Positions 36,109 to 48,912 of a stretch of 64,000 nucleotides of DNA are shown here, piece by piece. Origin of the DNA: Apostichopus japonicus (lineage: Eukaryota; Echinodermata; Holothuroidea; Aspidochirotida; Stichopodidae); the NCBI RefSeq assembly GCF_037975245.1, contig NC_092576.1, positions 44,609,611 to 44,673,610 of the forward strand, read 5' to 3'. The notes under the pieces are model-generated. The model ran no database searches, was not told the origin of the DNA, and saw only the letters and a program-made list of their open reading frames with translations. Position numbers and translations under genes: made by a program. Positions within the stretch are counted from its first letter, which is position 1; each line of letters begins with the position of its first letter.

Positions 36109-37735
36109 GATCTTTTAGAATCGGTTGGATTCCAACAACATGTCCGCAAATCCACTGGAACTTTTTGTCATTGGCACACCCTTGCAAGATTTGGTTATTT
36201 CTAGGAAAGCCGTGTTACTTTTTTTTCCCCGACATATCTGTTCATACTGGAATGCCATCTGATCACATGGTAGTCAAGCGTGCCTTTAATATATTGCGAT
36301 CACCTCCTGTTAAAGTCATATTTTGCCCTCGTAAACTTCGAGGAATTGATGTTGGTTTTTTTCAAAGCAGACACCGCCAATATGCCTCTTTATTTAGGCT
36401 CAGCCTCAAACCTTGTTAAACGATATGAACACGGTCTTGGCGTTTGCTCGATACCCACGCTCCTCTTAAACAACGCATAATCACTCTTCGACCACATGCG
36501 CCATGGTATTGTGTTGAACGAGTTAAACAGCGGAGGAGAAGATTAGAGAGGAACATGATCAAATCTGGGTTGGTGATACACAAGCAACTGTACCTCGACC
36601 AATACAAGTTCTATCGTGAAATGCTCAAGAAGGCCAAATGTAGTTATCACCAAGATGAAATTGAAAAGTGCAACGGCAATTGTTTGGCCTTATATATCGA
36701 ATGTGCAGACCTAGTCAAGCACGTATTTTACCAGATCATGACTCGGAGAAAACGCTAGCAATGATTTCGCTACTTTCTTTAACAAAAAGCTTCGAGACCT
36801 CCGTGACACACTTGACAACATTGCACCCCAAAATGTTTTTGTTGATCTTCTTGACGCTGGTGATAGCACCCTTACATCATTTGATAACATTGATATTGAT
36901 TACGTTCGAAAACTTATCACCCAATCTACCACCTCGTCATGTGCTTTGGACCCAATTCCAAATAAACTCCTCAAATCATGTTTGGATCCTCTACTACCTC
37001 ATATTACAAGCATCATCAATCATTCCCTTTCATCTGGTACTATACCACAAAACTTGAAACACTGCACAAGTTGTACCACTTCTGAAGACACCAGGCATCA
37101 ACCACAACGTATTTCAACACTATAGATCAATATCCAGCCTTAAATTCCTTGTTAAAACAAAAGAGCGAGCTGTTGCAGCACAGCTTAATGAATATCTTCA
37201 GCACACCGGTCTTCATGCTCCAAAACAAAAATGGCATATCGTAAATTTTACAGCACTGAGACTGCAATGTTACGAATCCAGAATGATCTCTTACGAGCTG
37301 TCGATCAACACCATGAAGTTGTACTTGTCGTACTAAATATTTTAGCTGCGTTTGATACCACAGATCATGTGACTATACTTGAACGCTTGCAATCCCGCTA
37401 TGGTACATGTCGGTACTTCATTGAAATGGTTCGAATCCTATCAACGAGGACGTATTCAATCTGTCGACATAGTGGGAGTTTTGTCAGACCCGCGTACATT
37501 ATTTGAAAGGTTACCACAACATTCGGTACTTGGACCATCTTTATTTGCGATGTATGTTGTTCCTTTGGGTGATATTTTTACTGCTCATGACATCGATTAT
37601 ATGTCTTATGCGGACGACATCCAAATGTGAGCAATATAGGATGTCGTTTAATCCAAAGTCCATTTTCATATTTATTGCCAAGGAATCACTAAGTCATTTG
37701 ACTTTCGTTTACTTTTTTTTATAAAGTTGGATATG
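36109..37735 (+). pseudogene. CR1/L2-like LINE relic: endonuclease end to RT
   Basis: Spread over all three plus frames. In order: ESVGFQQHV (late AP-endonuclease region), MPSDHMVV (the SDH motif), KLRGIDVGFF, VLDTHAPLKQR, PHAPWY (36450-36510), RRRLERNMIKSGL, TSSCALDPIPNKLLKSC (start of RT), AYRKFYSTETAMLRIQNDLL, AAFDTTDH (motif A with the catalytic Asp), QSVDIVG, HSVLGPSLFAMYV and YMSYADDIQM. The catalytic YADD is at 37606-37617. After this come a deletion and a MSFNPKSIFIFI remnant. Many frameshifts and stops show that it is inactive. The word order and the DTHAPLK passage are those of CR1/L2-group LINEs; the exact clade is not fixed. It lies inside the inverted-repeat pair. Confidence 0.8.
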
Positions 37736-38491
37736 TTGAGCATTATTTAGAAAATTGTAATAAACACCCAGTCTTCCCTGATGAGAATTTAGGAATGCTT
37801 TTTTTAATCTGACCAACTGTTTACGATCAGTGTAAATTCATGGACAGTCTCATTTTTGTGTGTGTGTGTCAATGTGTTGTGTACGTATGCACGACTAATA
37901 CCGTCCATTATGATGGTATATGTAAATACAATACCGACATACACATTAATCTATCCAAACACGAAGCAAATATATTCTGGAGATCATTTTTTTCTATTTT
38001 ATTTTAGTGTGTTTTATGAATTATGTTTTAGTTTATTTCATGTAAATCTAATTTAGTTTATTTTATAGCATTTTTAACTTCTCAAAGTGGTATATGTATT
38101 GAGAGCGTATGACGATGCTGTGCAGTATGTATGTATGCATGTATGTACAATGCATGCAAGGTCGTGGCAGCGCCATCATCATACATAAGAAAGGAAATTG
38201 GGAAAGTCTGCGTTTTCGGCCAATTTCTAAGAGGAAGACCCAAACAAGGAAAAGGGACATTCTGAATAAATCAAGGGTGTATGTGGGTATCGAGCATTGT
38301 TTTGCATCGAGCGTTGCTAACATGTCAACAATGTGTTATACATGATACTACGCTAACCAAAAAATAAAAGTCTGGAAGAGATGAAAACACAATAATTTAC
38401 ATTATTTAATATAACTCTCATAAAGAGAGGCATTCTAAGTATATGGTTTATTTGGATGTCACGCATATTATTACATCTACAAAGACGATCA
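37736..38491. other. Spacer after the LINE relic
   Basis: No gene seen. A short TG run at 37856-37868, and a passage near 38215-38250 (TTTCGGCCAATTTCTAAGAG, GAAGACCC) related to the arm units of 38492-39070. Confidence 0.35.
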
Positions 38492-39070
38492 GTTAACGCT
38501 ATCGGAATACCAAAGTAAGATAATTGAGAAAGTCTTCGCTTCTGGGTTTTCATTTTGGAGATTGTCTTAATATGCCAATCTCTAAAAGAATGACCCGAAA
38601 AAACAAAGACCCGGAAGTAAATCATCCTATGACATTGTGAATATATGTAGTGTGTGGTAGAAAGACATTTGAGAAAGTTTTCCTTTTCCGGGACTTCGTT
38701 TCGGAGGTTGCCCTATTATGCCAATCTCTAAAAGGAAGACCCGAAAAAACGAAGACCCGGAAGTAAATCATCCTATGGCGCTGTGAATATATGTAGTGTG
38801 CCGTAGAAAGACATTTGAGAAATTCTTCTTTTTCCGGGACTTCGTTTTGGACGTTGCCCTATTATGCCAATCTCTAAAAAGAAGACCCGAAAAAAACGAA
38901 GACCCGGAAGTAAATCATGCTATGACGTTGTGAAAATATGTAGTGTGCCGTAGAAAGACATTAGAGAAAGTCTTCGTTTTCTGGGTCTTCGTTTTGGAGG
39001 TCATCGTTTTGGAGATTTCAAATCTACCTTCTTCGTTTTTCGTCTTGGAGTTTTTTTTTTTGACCCACCC
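38492..39070 (-). repeat. Right arm of the inverted-repeat pair: ~147 bp hairpin units
   Basis: Inner end GTTAACGCTATCGGAATACC, outer end ..TTTTGACCCACCC, both complements of the left arm at 34076-34359. It contains about three and a half tandem units with CCAATCTCTAAAA at about 38572, 38720 and 38867, so the period is about 147. Each unit has GGGACTTCGTTTT.. and AAACGAAGACCCGG as inverted partners about 50 bases apart and can fold on its own. Units share AGTAAATCATCCTATG and GAATATATGTAGTGTG. Confidence 0.75.
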
Positions 39071-39879
39071 GTGTTCGTGGTTTGATATTAACATGAATGA
39101 TTTCGATGAGTGGTTTAAATTCTTCATTCCTTTCATTATTCTCCTTAGCAAGTATCGATCTCTCTGAGTATATTTTGTTAAGTATTGGTTCTGTATGTAG
39201 TTCATAAAATAAAACTTTACCTTTTAATTCCTTTTCACTTGTGGCTTTTAATTTGGTCTATGACATTAATGAATATAGAAGAAAACACTTTCTTGTATGT
39301 AAAAGCACTATTTTACGCATGATTTGGAATAAATGATGGGGTTGGTACATTGTAGAAGTTATTACTATATTTATCACTTAATGTTGTTATTTTATAACTC
39401 CATAACATAATAGTAACATATTATGGCTTGTAATGTCGGGCGATACAGATTTATCATGGGGTTTCAATTATTCAATGTAATTGTTATGACCTCGTAAAGT
39501 ACGACTTGTCATCTAATAAATGGAAATTGAAATTAGAGATTATGTCTAATTTAACCGTTAGTTCTGCAGATTTGTTTTGTTTATAAACAGAACATTAAAA
39601 TAAGGAACGATAGAAAAAAAAAATAAAAGTTGGAAGGTGTAAACTTATATACTTAAAGTGTTAAGATAAACTAGAGAGTCTTTTAACGTTGTGAATATTT
39701 GCATATTCCAACTACTTAAATTTATATCTACATTGTGTGATATGTTCGTGCGACACACAATCCATGTAATTCAGTTTGTAGCAATGAATTAGCTTTAACT
39801 AGGCACTTGTTATATTCAACGGCGGTCGAATGAATGCGTTCGAATACTGTCACATACACACACCTATATTTATGTATAT

Positions 39880-39883
<4 letters not shown>
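39071..39883. other. Spacer left of copy 2
   Basis: AT-rich, no gene seen. Confidence 0.35.

Positions 39884-39960
<77 letters not shown>
39884..39960. repeat. (TA)n microsatellite
   Basis: 77 bases of pure TA, 80 bases before the left edge of copy 2. The YIYIYI-type frame over it is an artefact. Confidence 0.97.
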
Positions 39961-39962
<2 letters not shown>

Positions 39963-40322
39963 TATATTTCACTTCCTTTGAGGAATGATCATTTCGAGTT
40001 AAGAGAAAACCTCATTAACTTTTCAATTCCGAAGTTACTAGAAAAAAAATCGTTTATTAAAAGGGTAGAATTTCCCCTCAAAAGTGGAGGTAATTCCGAA
40101 TGGTATATAACAGAATTACGAACATGGTATATATGTTGATCCCAACTTTACACCTCGATTTTGACCAAATACGGCTATATATAGTTCCGAAACTTAAAGG
40201 TTCCTCTAATTACAATGAAATCTTCGCGCTTTTACTTTTTCTTCCATTAATTTGCAATATTTGAGAAAATAAGAGTTTCTATTTTAACTGGCAAATTTAC
40301 ACGTAACGAAACAACGCCCCCA

Positions 40323-40330
40323 TATATAAG
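40323..40330 (+). promoter_or_regulatory. Possible TATA box
   Basis: The word TATATAAG lies about 30 bases before a CAGTCG start-like site and 185 bases before a good splice donor (CATT followed by GTAAGT at 40515). In copy 1 the same place reads ACATAAG, so the TATA word is lost there. The position relative to the candidate exon is what makes this worth recording; the motif alone is weak evidence. Confidence 0.3.
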
Positions 40331-40683
40331 CAGTTCTTTCTGTGTTCTGTGACAGGGCAGTCGATCGGATCGTATCGTTGCTATCACAATTGCCTACATT
40401 CAACGTTACTTTATGTGGGCCTAGCCAGGTAGTCTACAAAGGAAAGTGCCGCGGGTTACCGTAAACGTTGCCCATTTGAAGTTGGCTTTGGAAATTTGGT
40501 GGAGTATTCGCATTGTAAGTAAATTCCTTAAAAGAGTTCTGGACATTTTAATAACATTTAGAGTAAATACCTTCATACTGAACACAAATACAGTTTGACC
40601 AAGGTTAGACTTAAGTTAAGTGATAGTAGACTAGGCCTAACGTTAGTCCTAAATTAGGCCTATTAGTATTAGTTCTATTACAG

Positions 40684-40928
40684 ACTCTGGTAAATCACAG
40701 TTGCCTGCTACTGCTTGTGCTGATACTAGTAATATAAAATGTGATAAATCAATTAAAGTTTATACTTGTAACAGACTGACCGATCTACAAATTTTGCAGA
40801 CTGGTGATAAAGGCTTAATAATTGCCGCACCTCAAAATATTACTGCTACTAGCAACGATACAGCAGGCAACAATAACTTTTTGCAGCCAAGCAGAGTTAA
40901 ATATTTCATGAGTTTGAATCCATTTCAG
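40684..40928 (+). CDS. Candidate internal coding exon, unknown protein
   Basis: A 245-base block with acceptor TTCTATTACAG on the left and TTTCAG followed by GTATAT on the right is open throughout in one frame. It contains short words such as CDKSIKVYTCNRLTDL and SRVKYFMSLNPFQ. A preceding block ending at 40514 has a GTAAGT donor, and joining the two keeps the frame open (..NLVEYSH joined to YSGKSQ..). No in-frame ATG is seen upstream: the first ATG after the TATA word gives a three-codon frame. I do not recognise the protein. It could be the 5' part of a dead gene copied in the duplication, or chance. The mutated acceptor and frame in copy 1 argue against current selection. Confidence 0.3.
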
Positions 40929-42380
40929 GTATATGCTGATCAAATTGTGTTTTTGCATGTTTTGGGCATTTGGAAATCTTACTCCCTAAAAATAACCAAA
41001 ATTACCTCAGTATAATACCACTAATCTCTGAGACCTGACCTTTCTGAGGTTACAGGCTCAGAGCATAGCAAACAGCATCCAAAGATAATGGATGTTTACT
41101 TAGGCCTTCACTACAGTAAGCTTATCGACAGATGTGTCAATTTATGGGTATGTATGAACTTGCATTCGTGCGATGCAATTTGAACCATTTCACGAAATAT
41201 AAATCTTTGGGTATGTCTCAATCTCTCTACCATAAAATAAGGCAGTTAGAAAGTCACAACTCCACAAAAACAGATGCACGAGCAAACGGAACACTACAGT
41301 AAAAGAAAGCGCCTGGTAGATTCCATATTCCATAAACGAGTTACAAAAGTAAAAAAAGGGAAAACGTTTGCCGTCTCGGTACAATATTCATCCTCACAAT
41401 ATACTATCTGAACGTGTTAGTGTGCATCACTTAGCCCTGTGCGTACAGTAGTAGTGGTGTGTCATTGGTTCTGCTTCAGAGAACTAAGTCACAAAGGGCC
41501 TCAGTGTAGCAGTGTACAACAATTTTTTTGTAACATGATTTTTTCCCCCTGCACCTATGGGATGAATCATGGCTGAGGGTAAACAATTGAGAATGCATTT
41601 TAGAATAACAAGGCAAACATGGCTAAGTAATTTAGGCATTTTGATATTAACGTCATGATGGGGTAGTGTTAATAGTGCTGAAGTAATAGCTTGATCAAAA
41701 GTATTCCTCAAAGTCCCACAATGTCGTCACAGGGTGACCTACAGACACTTGTGCACTTAGGAGTTTTTGTGAAAGAGCAAATTTTTTGTCCAAAATTGCT
41801 AGGTTTGATCCAGTTTTACGAGCCCCATAACAAAAAAAAAAAAAAAACACAGTCTGTGATATATCAATGGAAAAGTGTAAAGATTCAATGTAACATATTT
41901 GAAAGGATTAGAGTATGTTGAAAAACCACCAGCTATGCATTTTAAAGAAATAAACAGTACCTCATTGAACCTTGCATTGTGTTCACACTAATGAGTTATG
42001 AAATTGTTATCAGTGTCTTCATCATTAAAGGCTATTAATTAGGTTAATCAATGGTCTCACATATTAGTGCAATCATAGAAGTTAAATTTCAATCAGGTTA
42101 TATGCCAAGGGAATCCAGACCTACTTCATAAAAAAAAAAAAAAAATCATGGCTCCTATAAAAATCATTCATGATAAAAACCAGCATACATACAGTATGTG
42201 CAACAAAAGTAGTTTCATATTGGGTATCATATCCAAATAAAAGCTCTCGATTGTATTCAGTTTTCATACTTTTCAAAATGACCATCTGTGTGCAGTAATT
42301 TGGTGTTAGTAAGTAACATAAAAATGCACAAGACTAATGTTCAAAAGGCACTAGATAGTTGTCATGTCCGTAGCATAAAC

Positions 42381-42456
42381 CAGGGAGTTGTTCCATTACA
42401 ACTCCCTGCACGAACACACTATTAGGATCAGAGTTGTTATGGAACAATAACAACTC
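42381..42456. repeat. Two adjacent perfect hairpins (copy 2)
   Basis: Counterpart of 3245-3320. Both stems are unchanged, although nearby bases differ between the copies (for example the spacer between the hairpins). Confidence 0.7.
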
Positions 42457-42822
42457 CCTTGTATGATGTTAGCCCTGTACTGTGTGACAAAATACTTAAA
42501 TGCATACATGTGGTAACATGTTGCTATAATCCGATACTAGCTGGTTGGGTGTATAAATAGATCACCATTATGCAAACTGCACTGCACATGGTTTCCATTA
42601 TGTAATAAGTTTTAATATATGAGTTTGTCAATCTGACATATATGCTACTGTTTATGGGTAGGCTGCATGTACAACTTATTGTATCTTAATAATATACAGC
42701 AAAAAACTATTGAGAACTGTGATAAACAACATTTTCAAAGTGACAGTTGGGGATCTAACAAGACCACCGAATTTTCTGTATCTGTATAACATGATACTAA
42801 ACATTAGATATCTCTGCAAGCT

Positions 42823-43035
42823 ACCCTTGCTTGAGATGTATGGATTAAATAAGGTTTTCACAAGTTTGCCCTGTTGACCCAACCACTGGCCTAGACATAC
42901 CAATAAATAGATCTATTCATGCTTCAAATTGAGTTTTCACAATTTGACCATTTTTACCTAAATTACCTTTGACCTTCACCAAAAACAATAGGCTTCTTGT
43001 ACTTATGATGCATCTATGTACATACTGTACCAACT
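42823..43035 (+). repeat. Dispersed GACCTTTGACC repeat, copy-2 member (truncated)
   Basis: Matches 3690-3905 and then stops at the 878 bp deletion junction (CTATGA, 43034-43039). Confidence 0.65.
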
Positions 43036-44035
43036 ATGACCTGGAGTTAGTTTTCTAAAGTCTTCCCTTTAATATCCTCTAAGTCTGATCACCACACACT
43101 ATATATAATATAAATTTACTGTACTAAGTTTCAACACGTACAAAGAAGATGAAAATTTGCTGTTTATTTTCAAAAACTTTAAAGGATCTAAGCCAACGGC
43201 TAACAAAGTAAAGTAAGAAAGACTTTCCACTTCCCACCAAGTCTACTGCCAAACCTTTTGTTTTACTTTGCTACTTCCACCATCATAGAATGTAATCAGA
43301 ATTGAAATGACTTTATGTGTAGTCTTTCAAAACCAAATGTACTGTAAATCTGGAAGGCTGGAATGAATTGTAGGTAGGATTGTGAAGCAAAGACTTGAGG
43401 TTTTAACACACCATCACATTTTAACCTTGATTATGATGTGTTTATTTTTACCTTTTGCAACAATGTCAATATCAAAATGTGAGGCTTTTGAAAAATATTT
43501 ACATGGAATGTACTTCAGTGAAACTTTGACATATGATTGAAATGTTGTTTTGGTTTGTTGTAAGTTAAAAAGAGCTGATGGAATTTCTCCACAAGAGAAG
43601 GAAGTACTGTCATCAATAAAATCTGCAGACAGAAGAATATTTTTACTGAAGATCAACATTTTCAATGAGAGGAAAGGCTTTCGATTAAACTTGGACAAAC
43701 AACTTCTGTAGATACAATGAGGACTAGATTTATATGTCATTGCTTGGAGCCAGGTACGGTGCATTCTATGAGATTGATTTTTTCTTTTTAGTTTCTGGAC
43801 AGGTATATGACATGCATACAAATTAAAATTTGTAAATGAATTTTCTTCCTTCACAGCATCATAAAATACATTATTAATAATCCATTTATGTTGCTGTATT
43901 TGAGAATAATTTTCGTTAGTAAAACAAAGATTTTAATCATATTCATTACATTAATTATTATTAATGTAACTCCCTTACTTCAATGTATCCAATAATACAT
44001 TGTTGCCTCAATCCATTATTCCAGTTTTAATAATG

Positions 44036-45295
44036 CTGGGAGGGGAGACACCAAGGTCCTTCAATACTTCTGTTACCCAATAAATGCTAACTAGATGCTC
44101 AATAATGCTTCCCACAATGGGGATGTTAGGTCAAGCAAACCTTAAGTCTAGTGGACCCTCAATGTAATGGGCACCCCTCTGTTGGTACTGCATGTGGTAT
44201 AATTTTGTTAGTGAATCTTAGAGTTTCATCCTAGTCATTACATTGAGGTAAGCTCTTTATTAAACTCCCTTACTTCACTGCAGCGTATTGGTAATCAACT
44301 ATTCTAGTTGTAATGTTGCTAGTACTGTATTTGAGAGTCCTTTTGTTAGTGAAACGAAGAGTTTAATGCTATCCATTACATTTAGGAGTACTCTCTAAGT
44401 CTCTACCTTCACAACATCACATAATAAATTATTAACAATCCATTATCTCTTTATATTTATGGCAGAGCTGTTCTGTAGTACTGTAGACTCCAGATACCAA
44501 AGATCACCTTTGGTAGAAATTCTTGAACTGTTATTATAATTATGCACCCAGGAGAAAATTTACCTCATGCTATAATTTGTTTTCGGACAAGATAAGTGGC
44601 AGCAAACTCTTCCTGGTTCATAAATGTTATAAAACTGCTGGGAGGGGAGACGCCAAGGTCCTTCAATACTTCAGTTACCCAATAAATGCTAACTAGACGC
44701 TCAATAATGCTTCCCACAATGGGGATGTTGGGTTTAGCAAACCTTAAGTCTAGTGGACCCTCAATATAATGGGCATTCTCCTAGTTGGTAGTGCATTTGG
44801 TATTCTTTTGTAAGTGAAACTAAGAGTTTCATCCTAGTCATTACATTGAGGGATGCTCTTTATTAAACTACCTTACTTCACTGCATCGTATTGGTAATCC
44901 ATTATTCCAGTTGTAATGTTGCTAGTACTGTATTTGAGAATCCTTTTGTTGGTGAAACGAAGAGTTTAATGCTATCCATTACATTTAGGAGTAGTCTCTA
45001 AGTCTCTACCTTCACAACATCATATAATAAATTATTAACAATCTATTATCTCTTTATATTTTTGGCAGAGGTGTAGTCGAGTCCAATTAGCCAGAGTCTG
45101 AGCCAAGAACGAGCCCACTTGGTCTGAGCCAAATCCAAGATCCCTCAAGTCCAAGCCGACTCCAGATATTCAAATATGATCACCTTTGGTTAAATTCTTG
45201 AACTGTTATGATAATTATGCACCCAGGAGAAAATTTACCTCATGCTATAATTTTTTTCGGACCAGATAAGTGGCAGCAAGCTCTTCCTGGTTCAT
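44036..45295 (+). repeat. ~600 bp tandem duplication inside copy 2
   Basis: Unit 1 spans about 44036-44637 and unit 2 about 44638-45295. Both start at GGGAGGGGAGAC and end after TTCATAAATGTT. Unit 1 has an internal deletion near 44470-44510 (the GAGTCCAATTAGCC.. passage), which unit 2 and copy 1 retain. Confidence 0.8.
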
Positions 45296-45636
45296 AAATG
45301 TTCAGACCGGGCGCTCAACTTTCAAACCATGCAGGGAGAGGCAAAATCATATTCAAACCACGACCACCGCCAGGCTAAAACGGGCTTGTTAGAACCCTGC
45401 TCTACTAAAAGTAATATTCTAGTTACATTTAGGATTGCTCATTAATATTTTCAAATCATCATCATTGTCATGGTTGCTACTTTTTCTGATGTCATCATCA
45501 TTTGTAAATTATTGTTACTGTTGCCATGTTACATTTGCCAGTATCAATTTTGCTTGTTGTTCACTCAAAATTGCAGAGTAGAAGGAAGAAAAGTTAGCTA
45601 ATAGTTATTATACCATATGTTCTTGGTCTATAAATT

Positions 45637-46009
45637 CAGTGGCGTAGAAAGTACTATTGAGTGGAGGGGGGGGGGGGCTGAAGACTGATGGCCGGCCCGG
45701 GGGAGGGATCTAAGGCGAGGGGGTGTCCCCCTCCCCTTTGGAAATCTTTTTGCATTTCCAGGTGGACTCAGATGCAATTTGGTGCAATGTAGCACACTTC
45801 AACCCACCCACTCCATTTTGTATATAATTTTCATTTTCACCTGGCCTTAGATGCAATTTGGTGCTCCAAATGAAATTTGTTTCTCATTTGGAAATTAAAA
45901 AGGGGTTTTCTGACTTGCGAAGCGGGGGGTGGGGCGGAATGATGCTTCCGCCCCTCCATATTTTTCACCGGGGGCTGGCGCCCCAGCCCCTCGGGTTCCT
46001 ACGCCCTTG
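45637..46009 (+). mobile_element. hAT-like MITE, copy 2 only
   Basis: Ends CAGTGGCGTAG and TACGCCCTTG. Flanks are TATAAATT (45629-45636) and TATAAAAT (46010-46017). Copy 1 has the unoccupied site at about 7582 (TTAACTTGTTTACG). The interior is GC-rich, with two related passages containing AGATGCAATTTGGTGC and no frame. This insertion is later than the segmental duplication. Confidence 0.85.
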
Positions 46010-47616
46010 TATAAAATGTTTACGCTGAAGTCGGTATGAACAGAATTGTTTATAATAGTGTTTCTTTCTGTTAAAGTATTTTCTGAATCATTTCATCAAT
46101 TTTATATTTATACTGGAATTTTCAGTAGGTGTTGGTTTCATTGAGGGTCAAAGGCTACTCAAGGTCAGTAGAGTAACATAGAGCATCTAACTCAACAAGG
46201 AAAAATTGGTAGTCATACGTGGTGCATATAGGTTTCTGACATTGAGTACTATTCTAGAAATTTGTTCAGTATAGAAGAAGCCCATGTGAGATAACTAGAT
46301 ATCTGAAACTGAAAGCCCTTTTAACATGATAATTAGATATTGGAATGATGAATGGAAGTTTGTATGCAAGGGTATCATGTGCTGAGTTCACGCTAATGCT
46401 TTTAGCCAAGTCAAAGGTTATTTGAGGCCAATATAGGTACAATTTGAAAACCTTCATGATCCCATACTATCTAGTATCTGACTAGTAGCTGCTTCAATAG
46501 CTGAATCTTAGGGCAATTAATATATTTATCAGAACAAGTTATGTACCTCAAAAGACTTCTTAAGCTCTTTTGAGCCCCATTCAATATTGCAGTATATTAA
46601 CTTCATCATTCTTTTAACAAATTTACTCCAAATCGCTAGTTACATAATCTGGCATATGAACCTTTGTCATATCATGTTGCATGAGTGCTGTAACTGGTTT
46701 GCAAGCTTGCAAAAGTCTTAAAAGGAGGAGGGTGTTGGGATAAATAGTTTAAAATAATATTAACAAAATTGTACCATATTTTGCTTTTCTTTTTTACCAT
46801 ATGTTGCCACTGCTTGAATAAGACTAGTTAATAGGACTTTTTGTGAGCTCCGCCTATGACAACAAGGTACAGTAGATTTCAACTGCACCTTGTTGGAAAC
46901 ATCCTAGGAAAGTTTCAATAAACACAGATGTTTCTATAAAACGGGAATCTGATGAACATTCCAATACTGCGAGTCTTTATTGGACATTTCAGCAGGAAGA
47001 AATAACCAATTCTGCTATCGTTTTATAGGTCCTTCATAAAATTCCCCTTAAAGAACTGTATTAATTTCTTTGGAAGGTGAATTTTATTGTAAAATGCAAC
47101 ATCTGTCAAATATTTAGTTTCCCTACCTGTCCAACTCCCCCCCCCCCCCATTTAACCCGAGTAGTTTACAGAAACTGGGACAGAACATTTTTGTGGGGAA
47201 AAAGGTTAAATAATGTTGTCGGAGGTATTGAGCATTTATCTATATTTCCCTTTCGAATCTAGATAGGAGGAAGTAGCAAACAATGCAAGGAAAACATGAA
47301 GTTCAAATGGATGCTTTAATTGCTTTTACCCAAAACATTGCTATATTCATTAATAAATATAATCCACTTCAAATTCAGTACCGTTATACAACATGCAAAA
47401 GAGATATGATATGGATGTACTTTCTAAATTTAAACCATTGCAGGTGAACAAGTTTAACATTGGTTTTTAATTTGACTGTATGTAGAAAACACCGGTTACA
47501 TAATGAACCTCAGATACAATGTCGTGTTAATACATATTGCTGCTAGGAGCTGTTTAACAAACAGCAAAAGAAAAAGAAAAAATTACTTGACTATCAAGAG
47601 ATTTGCAGAACTCCAC

Positions 47617-48143
47617 TCCTTCAACAATATTTACAGTGGTGCAGACTTCAAAGCAGTGCAAGGGCAACAACTGCCTATCTCTTAAAGAAATTTCCAATTG
47701 CTTTCATTTCTAGCATTTGCATATGTTCAAAAGAAAAATGACAAATTAAAAGATGTGGTCCTTTCAAAATGTTACCACATCTCCTCCCCCTCTCTCCCCC
47801 ACCAAACAAAGTATTGCATGTACAGCAGTAACCTTTTTTGTACATGTGCAATATATGGGGCAGAGCCTTATTCATGATTTGACCAAGCCCTTTATCCATT
47901 TGAATAGCACATATTATGTCAGTGGTATTCATATCAATGCTTTATAGAAAATGTGTCTCATGGTAAATTTTCTAGCTGATAGCATGAATGTGAATGAACT
48001 GAAGCTGTAGAAGTTGCTTTGTCTATATATTTTTAAAAGTAACATGAAATTTCATATTGATTTTTAATGAAAATATTTGCATTTATCAGTAATAAACAGA
48101 AAGAAGACATAATGATTTCTGCTATAGTGTCTTATCTCTGCCT
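47617..48143. other. Low-divergence island, copy 2
   Basis: Partner of 9190-9715. Both edges pass abruptly into normally diverged sequence: A-run indels just left of the block, and several substitutions within 60 bases to the right. Confidence 0.5.
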
Positions 48144-48912
48144 CTTATGTTAAAATTGTGTTCATTGGTTGGTCCTTGTACTTCGAACATATTACTCCCT
48201 AACTCAGCAAACCCATATTCGATATGAAGATGCTAATTCAGACAGCTTACTGTTATGACTTGCCTGGTGAGAAATAGGGTTTTCCTTTGATGCAAAATTC
48301 CAGTTATCGCTATTGTTGACAAACATGACTTGCTTTGGTTGAAGTATGAATTTCATTAATTATACTAAACTTTCGCTGTAGGTTAGGGTAACATAGATGT
48401 ACAGGTTTGGGAGATTCGTTTAACCCATCTCCCTGTCGTCTGATATGCGATTAATGTGGCACCTCATTGTCCACTGTGTAAATTTGATTATACCTACTGA
48501 ATGTTCTAGCAAGTTCTCGACCAATATTGATGAATTTGCATCTGGATGAATTTGCACTGGATGAATTTGCATCATGCCAACTATGTAGGAGCCATTTCTT
48601 TAAACCTTGCAAGACTGGTCTATAGAGTTTCAGCTAATTTAATACAATGCCATGTAGAACCTAGGATGTGTTATCAAGAGAAGGACATACAACGAATAAA
48701 GCCAATAATTTAAGCCGATCGATGAAGAATTCAAATACTGTGTAATCTTATCCTACTTCAAAGGTGTGGTCGAAAGGTTTCCTAGTAAAATTACTGGTCC
48801 TTTCAGATCTGCAACTTCATCTTGAGTACTTCTTTTTTTGTCACATAGTAGCTTGAAACAATTGAAAGTTGGAGACAGTACTTTGAAGATATGTGCTTCG
48901 GCACCATGTGCC

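Noticed and set aside
37420-37440. GGTTCGAATCC word resembling a tRNA B box
   Set aside because: It lies in the LINE reverse-transcriptase frame, with no A box or cloverleaf around it.
38500-39060. Array considered as CRISPR
   Set aside because: Units are ~147 bases with no short repeat/spacer alternation, and the host is eukaryotic.
39834-40139. Frame over the (TA)n tract, and the like at 58024-58206
   Set aside because: YIYIYI translations of a dinucleotide repeat.
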